24,055 nt of DNA. Source: Paramacrobiotus metropolitanus. Its lineage: Eukaryota; Tardigrada; Eutardigrada; Parachela; Macrobiotidae. Below are positions 19,335-24,055 of the stretch, piece by piece. A model generated the notes under the pieces. The model was not told the origin of the DNA, did not search any database, and saw only the letters and a program-made list of their open reading frames with translations. Numbering within the stretch: position 1 is the stretch's first letter; each line of letters starts with the position of its first letter. Both the position numbers and the translations under genes were made by a program. Location of the stretch: assembly GCF_019649055.1 (NCBI RefSeq), contig NW_026570640.1, forward strand, positions 1 to 24,055, given 5' to 3'.

Positions 19335-19590
19335 TGTCGTTTATTCGTTTCACAAAATTGTCGTAACGTAAAACAAGACTTTGCAAAACACAAAGATCGA
19401 TTGAAGCACGAAAACCTACGCTTTTACACGAGCAAATAAAAAATAATATCATACATAACACCATCCGAAAGTGGCCGGATGGATATGCAAGTCTTAACAT
19501 CCCGGCAGCGTACGCCTCAACGATTGATACACGCAATGTAAACCTTACAATGGTGTTGCCCTAACGTTGACATCATTCATTTTTTTCCAG
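19335..19590. promoter_or_regulatory. Compact divergent promoter region
   Basis: The KDZ start codon (minus) is at 19334. The first supported coding stretch of the plus-strand ATPase gene is open from 19367. Both genes must therefore initiate within this short interval, or their 5' exons overlap in antisense. No TATA box stands out. Confidence 0.45.
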
Positions 19591-22500
19591 AACATTCTTC
19601 AAAACATTTTGACTGCTTGTTCAGTGCCTCTTGGATCTATGTATTTGCAGGTCAGCTTTAGTCCTGACGGATTCAGAAGTTTTGCATTTAGCCTTTACAA
19701 AAATGAATGTTTTTGTTAAAGACTCAAAGAAGTGGTTCGAGTCCAACCACTGCACGTATTATGGTGTTTTGGACAAGCACAAAACTGCAGATCCGTATAT
19801 CATGGGTTTCACCCTAAATATCTTGCAGGGCGTCTGCCAAGGTGAAAACCTAGAAAGCGGTTGGATGTGCGAAATCAAAACCCCAATTCACAAGGACGGC
19901 ATGTAAGTAAAACAGTATCGGCTGCAAATTTGAGCTCAATTTCTTTACTGTGTTTTTGCTCGTGACTTACGCATACGGAAATAGCAAAAATCAAAGTGAC
20001 CTTTTAGTTCGTAATGTCACGATCTTACACTTTTAGCTCTTGTTACCTTGGTTCATCTGGCTTCACCAGCGTTACAAAGTTTATGTTGAACATCTCGAAT
20101 ACGCCTGGCATGCCCTCTTTGTTGGCGCCAAAGCTTAACCAGGAAGCCCTCAATTCCTACCTAACCTGGAAACGACAACAATACGACAAGTACAAATATA
20201 ATAAAATCTTAAAATATGCAGCGTCGCATCATAACGTTTTAGTTTTAACATAGCTTTTGAGTTTTTTGTGCGAGCCATAGCTGTTTATAAATTATAAAAT
20301 TTCTTCCTAGATGTTGCGCAAGCTCTGGGCAAAAAACAGACAAACTTCCGGTAGAACATCGCAACCTTCAGGAGGATGGCATTTCTTACTGTTTCGGTCC
20401 TGATTTATACTATCAGCGCACGCCTCTCGGTGTCAAACGCGTGACCGCGATGGAATCAAACTATGTTTGGATCACTCAATACAGCAAGGTAGCTGCAGTG
20501 CTCCCGCTGCAACTCTATTGTGGAAACGACACAACCAACGTTTTGGATGTCGTCCGAGAGAAACTGGAAAAAGACGGAATGTCGGATGTGTTCCTAAACT
20601 TTCTTTTAACAGCAGGTGAGTTATTTTGTCCATTATGTCGAAGACCTAACTGCCAGAATACTAGACGACCTAGTTACTAATCTGATTTTTTGATAATTCC
20701 AAGGACACACAACTATCTTGAGTTTGCACTACCGGTTATTAACACTATCTTTTGGTCACGTTCCGGCTCTCATTCTTACCGGACCAAGGAATACCGGGAA
20801 AAGTTTATCTGCTGAAATTGCCGCTTCTTTCTGTGGGACTAATGCCTCTCGGATTTGCGTTTTTAAAGACATGACTCTGTCAGCACTGAGGGACAGATAC
20901 AATGGGGATCATTTTCCGATCGTGATACACGATTCCGAAGATGAAAATATGGTAGCCGTAGCCATCATGGAGTGCTACGAAGGCAAATCCGTTAAAAAGC
21001 ACAACTACAGCCAATCTCCTGGTACATCTATCTGTTTCACGTGCAATGAACGGACTATTACTCACCTGCAAAAACGGTAATGCGCTAAAATACTACAATC
21101 TAATTGTACATCGTATCGCACGCAAACAAAGAAAACGATATGTGTTCGTCTCACTGTAGTCACTTAATTCTGCCATGCGTGTACGATGCACAAATACATC
21201 CTATATATTTTGCTGGTAGATTTGAGTCACTTAGCCGGGCTGTTGTCGTACCAATGCTTGTCGAGATGAGAGGGTCGACGAGGGAAGACTTCCGTTTAAT
21301 TGCCATGGGTAAAGAATCGGCGTCTCGGCACTTTGCCTCTGTTCTAAATATAACTAATTCGGACATCGAAGATTTACAACACAGGACCTGTGGACTTCGA
21401 TCTATAGTTCGGACAGCTATGCCGCTCATTTCCGATAGTCAACACCGTATTGTGGATGGTTATGCACTCTTGCTATCGTCCACCGAACTGGTACAACAAA
21501 ACGTCTTGCTTGAATGGCTTTTCATTTTCATAAATGACATTAAATTTTGCTATTTTAATTTTTAGTTTCTACGCAAATGCGGTTTTGACTCGTGGGCAAC
21601 AAAAATTGAGCGCTACGTACTCGACAATTTGCTCCCAATTGCCCAAAAATTTTATCACTTTGAAGCTCCGAGCCCTTTTGGCAGTCCTAAAGAACTCCCT
21701 GATCGAACAATACAAGTCGCTTTCTGCGCGGCAATCAGCAAGATCCGCAGCATTGTCCCGGAAGAGGTAAAACAAAAATGTTTAACAGAACCAAAAAATT
21801 TAATTTATTTTGCTTTTCGTTTTTTTTCTATGCCCTTATGTGACCCGATAGACCGTAATGTAAAACAAAAACGCAGCTGTTTCACTAAAACCTTCGCAAA
21901 GGCTTATTTTGTTGTTACATAGCTGAAACAATGCTTTACGGTAATGAAAAATCTGGATTACGTTGCTATTCGGGATTGCGACTTCACGCCACTCATGCAG
22001 CTTCATGCCGCCGACGTTGATTTGACAGTGGCTCAGTTGAAAAAGCTTCCCGGTACCGAAGGCAGTAGGAATGTTAAATTTCATGAACACACAAGACGCT
22101 GCCTAATGGTTCCAAAAACTAACTTTACGGAGGACGAGATGGCGTTCTTGAGCGATCCAGAAGCTACCGATTTTACATTTGAGGAGGGTGAGCATTTTGT
22201 TCACTTACAGTATCTGAATGAGTACGGCTAATAATAGCTGCGTTTAGTCACACGGAAGCCGGCTGTCCCTTCACCATTCAAGTCTCTGAAGCCAGCACTA
22301 GACGATATCACATTTAACCCACTCTTTACATCGACTCCTTTACCAACACCAGAAATGTCGGCAAACAACATTCTTGTAAGTTATATTTATTACTTATCTA
22401 TTTGAAAATTGCACTCTGTTTACTTAGGCTCGGTCGCCAAGTCAGTCTTCAAACCATTCGGAAACGAGCGGCTCTTCGCAAAGCAAGGTACTTACAAGGG

Positions 22501-22998
22501 TCTATTTTGCTGTTGTATCTTCACAAGGATGCATGACGCTAGGCGGATAAGCAACCCAATTAAAATATATCCTGTACAGCGTACTGTTATTGTTTACTAA
22601 AGACAATCACTTTTCCACTGGACGACGCAGAAAAGAATTTACAACCGACGACTAGTGCATTTGAAGGAGTTCCTCCTGTTAAGAGAAATGCTTCTTTCGT
22701 AACCACTAGTGGTAAGACACCGTCCTCCTTTTTCCTTTTCGAAAAGCAATTATGCGATCTTGCAGAACCAGTGCCGGTACCACCGGTTCAGTCTACACCG
22801 ATTCCGAAGAAAGGTGATTGCGAAAGGTGCCGTCAAGAACAGCCGCTAAAAAGCCTAAAAACTTACAAATGTCGCATTTGTTCCAAGCGATTTCATATGG
22901 CATGTCAAACCGAACACGTAATTTTTTGGCCAGATAAACCGAACTGCGCTAATAGAACTTGCGATTTGTGCCGGCCGCCCTTAGCAACCAGCACGTAA
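19367..22998 (+). CDS. P-loop (SF3/DUF927-like) ATPase with C-terminal PHD finger, twelve exons
   Basis: Exons: about 19367-19537, 19591-19902, 20037-20189, 20311-20615, 20704-21076, 21220-21490, 21566-21766, 21923-22187, 22248-22375, 22428-22487, 22603-22711, 22766-22998, about 860 codons. All phases agree except in exon 2, which is one base too long. The ATPase core is in exon 5: Walker A GPRNTGKS (20781-20804), then SALRDRYNGDHFPIVIHDSED (Walker B, about 20913-20942) and SICFTCNE, a sensor/motif-C position. This resembles the DUF927-like/SF3 class of DNA-translocating ATPases. Exons 9-11 encode a Pro/Ser/Thr-rich linker. The last exon is a C4HC3 PHD finger (CERC, CRIC, HMAC, CDLC), usually a reader of histone tails. 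The first exon has no in-frame ATG, so the start is unknown; TRN at its end joins NILQNIL. An AATAAA follows the stop. It is head to head with the KDZ transposase-like gene. Confidence 0.85.
20781..20942 (+). other. ATP-binding core (Walker A and B) of the ATPase gene
   Basis: GPRNTGKS is preceded by the hydrophobic strand PALILT, as in P-loop NTPases. Forty-odd residues later, FPIVIHDSED gives a hydrophobic strand followed by acidic residues. The D-S-E-D order and the downstream CFTCNE fit an SF3-like or DUF927-like ATPase better than a DEAD-box helicase, which would show a DExD/H box and SAT motif; neither is present. Confidence 0.8.
22766..22998 (+). other. PHD finger exon
   Basis: After a proline-rich start (VPVPPVQSTPIP), the cysteines and histidine are spaced C-x2-C, C-x2-C, H-x2-C, C-x2-C, with the bulky aromatic (FW) before the last pair that is typical of PHD fingers. 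The stop TAA is 22996-22998. PHD fingers bind unmodified or methylated histone H3 tails; for this protein that is inferred from the family. Confidence 0.8.
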
Positions 22999-23132
22999 CC
23001 AGCCCCATGCGGTGGTACTTTTAAAATCATTTCGTTTGTCATCCTGTCATTTCATCCTGTCATTTTATTTTAATTTCCATCATTTTTGTGCCTGCACCTT
23101 AAATCTCGATATGTTTTATCACCGAATACAAC

Positions 23133-23138
23133 AATAAA
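23133..23138 (+). promoter_or_regulatory. Poly(A) signal AATAAA for the ATPase gene
   Basis: Stands 135 nt after the TAA of the ATPase-PHD gene, within an AT-rich 3' region. Confidence 0.65.
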
Positions 23139-23222
23139 CATTATCTTTTACAACTGGCGGAGCTCGGTTATTAACATAAAGTCGCGTACGCCAGGTGCAG
23201 TTCCGTTAATTTGTTATATCAG

Positions 23223-23249
23223 TAGACCCCGCGCAAATTGCGCCGGATA
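23223..23249. repeat. GC-rich near-palindromic motif, copy 2
   Basis: Reads agaccccgcgcaaattgcgc then cggataa. Its core GCGCAAATTGCGC is a near-perfect palindrome. It matches the motif at 11603-11628 in the same orientation with about five differences, and it lies about 225 bp downstream of the ATPase gene. Confidence 0.4.
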
Positions 23250-24055
23250 AGTAAGACAGTGATTGGCAAACCTTAAGTAATGTGTTATTGCAAGATTAGA
23301 AGAAACACTCGCATCTGTACTTCTATAGATGTTATGAGTGACAGAGAATAAATATTTACCTAAACTATCATCACAGAAAAAAATCATCTGATTTGCTAAT
23401 CATATCAACATCGCTGTTACAGTATCTAATTCGAATTAAAATCTACCTTTACAACCAAAATGGATGTTTTTCCATCAAGTAGACTGCACTTAGAGAAATA
23501 TGTAAAAGCCTGAGACAGCGTTGAAAATGGAAGCAAAATTGTTTTCCCTGGAAAAAAAATTTTTTTAGGTTAGGACTTATCTTAGCCGTTTTTTAGATCA
23601 GCCATCAGAAAAATTTAACTCACTAATTAAGTAAGAGCTTTATAATTATTGAAAGGTTTGCGATTTTCTTATTTTAGTGTTTCCGAACATTGTTCTTACA
23701 CCTTCCTTATATTCACCTGTACTCAGTCAATCAACGCTGGTGCCCTTATCGATACGCTTATCAGGAAGAATATATAAGAATATTTTTCCATAATGTTTCG
23801 TATCAGGAACCACTTTAAAAACTGAGTTTTTAAAAATAAAAACCTCAACTGCTCCAGACTTCTTATTGAAACTTTTTTTCCAGATCCTCAAATTCTCTAT
23901 AACTATGTTTTAGATTAGCATTGATAAAATCAGTGCATTCGAGTGATACATAGGAATTTAAATTTTGTTCCACGGAGAAATTCTAAGTGGCATGATTAAA
24001 AATTTCATTATTCTACTAGCAGCGAAGGCTTGATTGATCTGCAGTGGTAGCTTTT

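Larger units (their letters stand above)
22999..24055. other. 3' flank of the ATPase gene, no supported gene
   Basis: An AATAAA at 23133-23138 follows the stop codon. A short direct repeat of TCATCCTGTCATTT occurs at about 23038-23068. The GC-rich motif at 23223-23249 is listed separately. An ATG at about 23460 begins a 14-codon frame followed by GTAAAA, possibly a first exon of a plus-strand gene, but nothing downstream supports it. Confidence 0.5.

Noticed and set aside
19273-19536. 87-codon minus-strand frame
   Set aside because: It overlaps the first KDZ exon in a different frame and the plus-strand ATPase exon; it has no start codon in a plausible place and no motif.
20704-21076. DEAD-box or RecQ-type helicase
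   Set aside because: No DExD/H box, SAT motif or helicase C-terminal domain; the Walker A/B spacing fits an SF3/DUF927-like ATPase better.

Overview
The window is nuclear DNA of a eukaryote, most likely an invertebrate animal. It is AT-rich, its genes are split by short GT-AG introns (about 50-160 nt, a few longer), AATAAA poly(A) signals follow two gene ends, and the protein families found (JmjC, OTU, chromodomain, PHD, KDZ-type transposase) are eukaryotic. No bacterial operon structure, rRNA, tRNA or CRISPR array was seen. The species cannot be fixed from the sequence. Exon models were built by hand from splice signals, reading phase and family motifs.

Layout. 1-1000: a 10-bp-period minisatellite with a higher-order duplication, then a second, longer-unit tandem repeat. 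1261-4987 (minus, perhaps from 5889): a JmjC oxygenase gene that appears to run into a pair of C2H2 zinc fingers, with a hAT-like MITE (2739-3019, 8-bp target duplication) in one intron. 5560-7300: repeats and two AATGAGAA palindrome arrays. 7847-8170 (minus): an unrecognised small ORF with an in-frame TGA. 9361-9894 (minus): a one-exon OTU cysteine protease. 10305-11342 (minus): a four-exon chromodomain protein. 12524-14142 (minus): an unrecognised multi-exon gene. 14678-15386 (minus): a small type I membrane protein with a signal peptide and an Ala/Gly-rich stretch. 17031-19334 (minus): a complete eight-exon, 581-residue KDZ-type transposase-like protein. About 19367-22998 (plus): a twelve-exon P-loop ATPase ending in a PHD finger, head to head with the KDZ gene.

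The strongest biological idea is the right-hand third: a KDZ-type transposase-like gene and an ATPase-PHD gene diverging from a shared promoter of at most about 250 bp. To the left lie a secreted membrane protein, a methyl-lysine reader, a deubiquitinase-type protease and a JmjC enzyme. This looks like a transposase-centred multi-gene mobile cargo rather than a row of host housekeeping genes. No terminal repeats bounding a single element could be established, so the unit is a hypothesis. Two single-base frame breaks, both close to homopolymers, mean that either some genes are decaying or the consensus has small indel errors.
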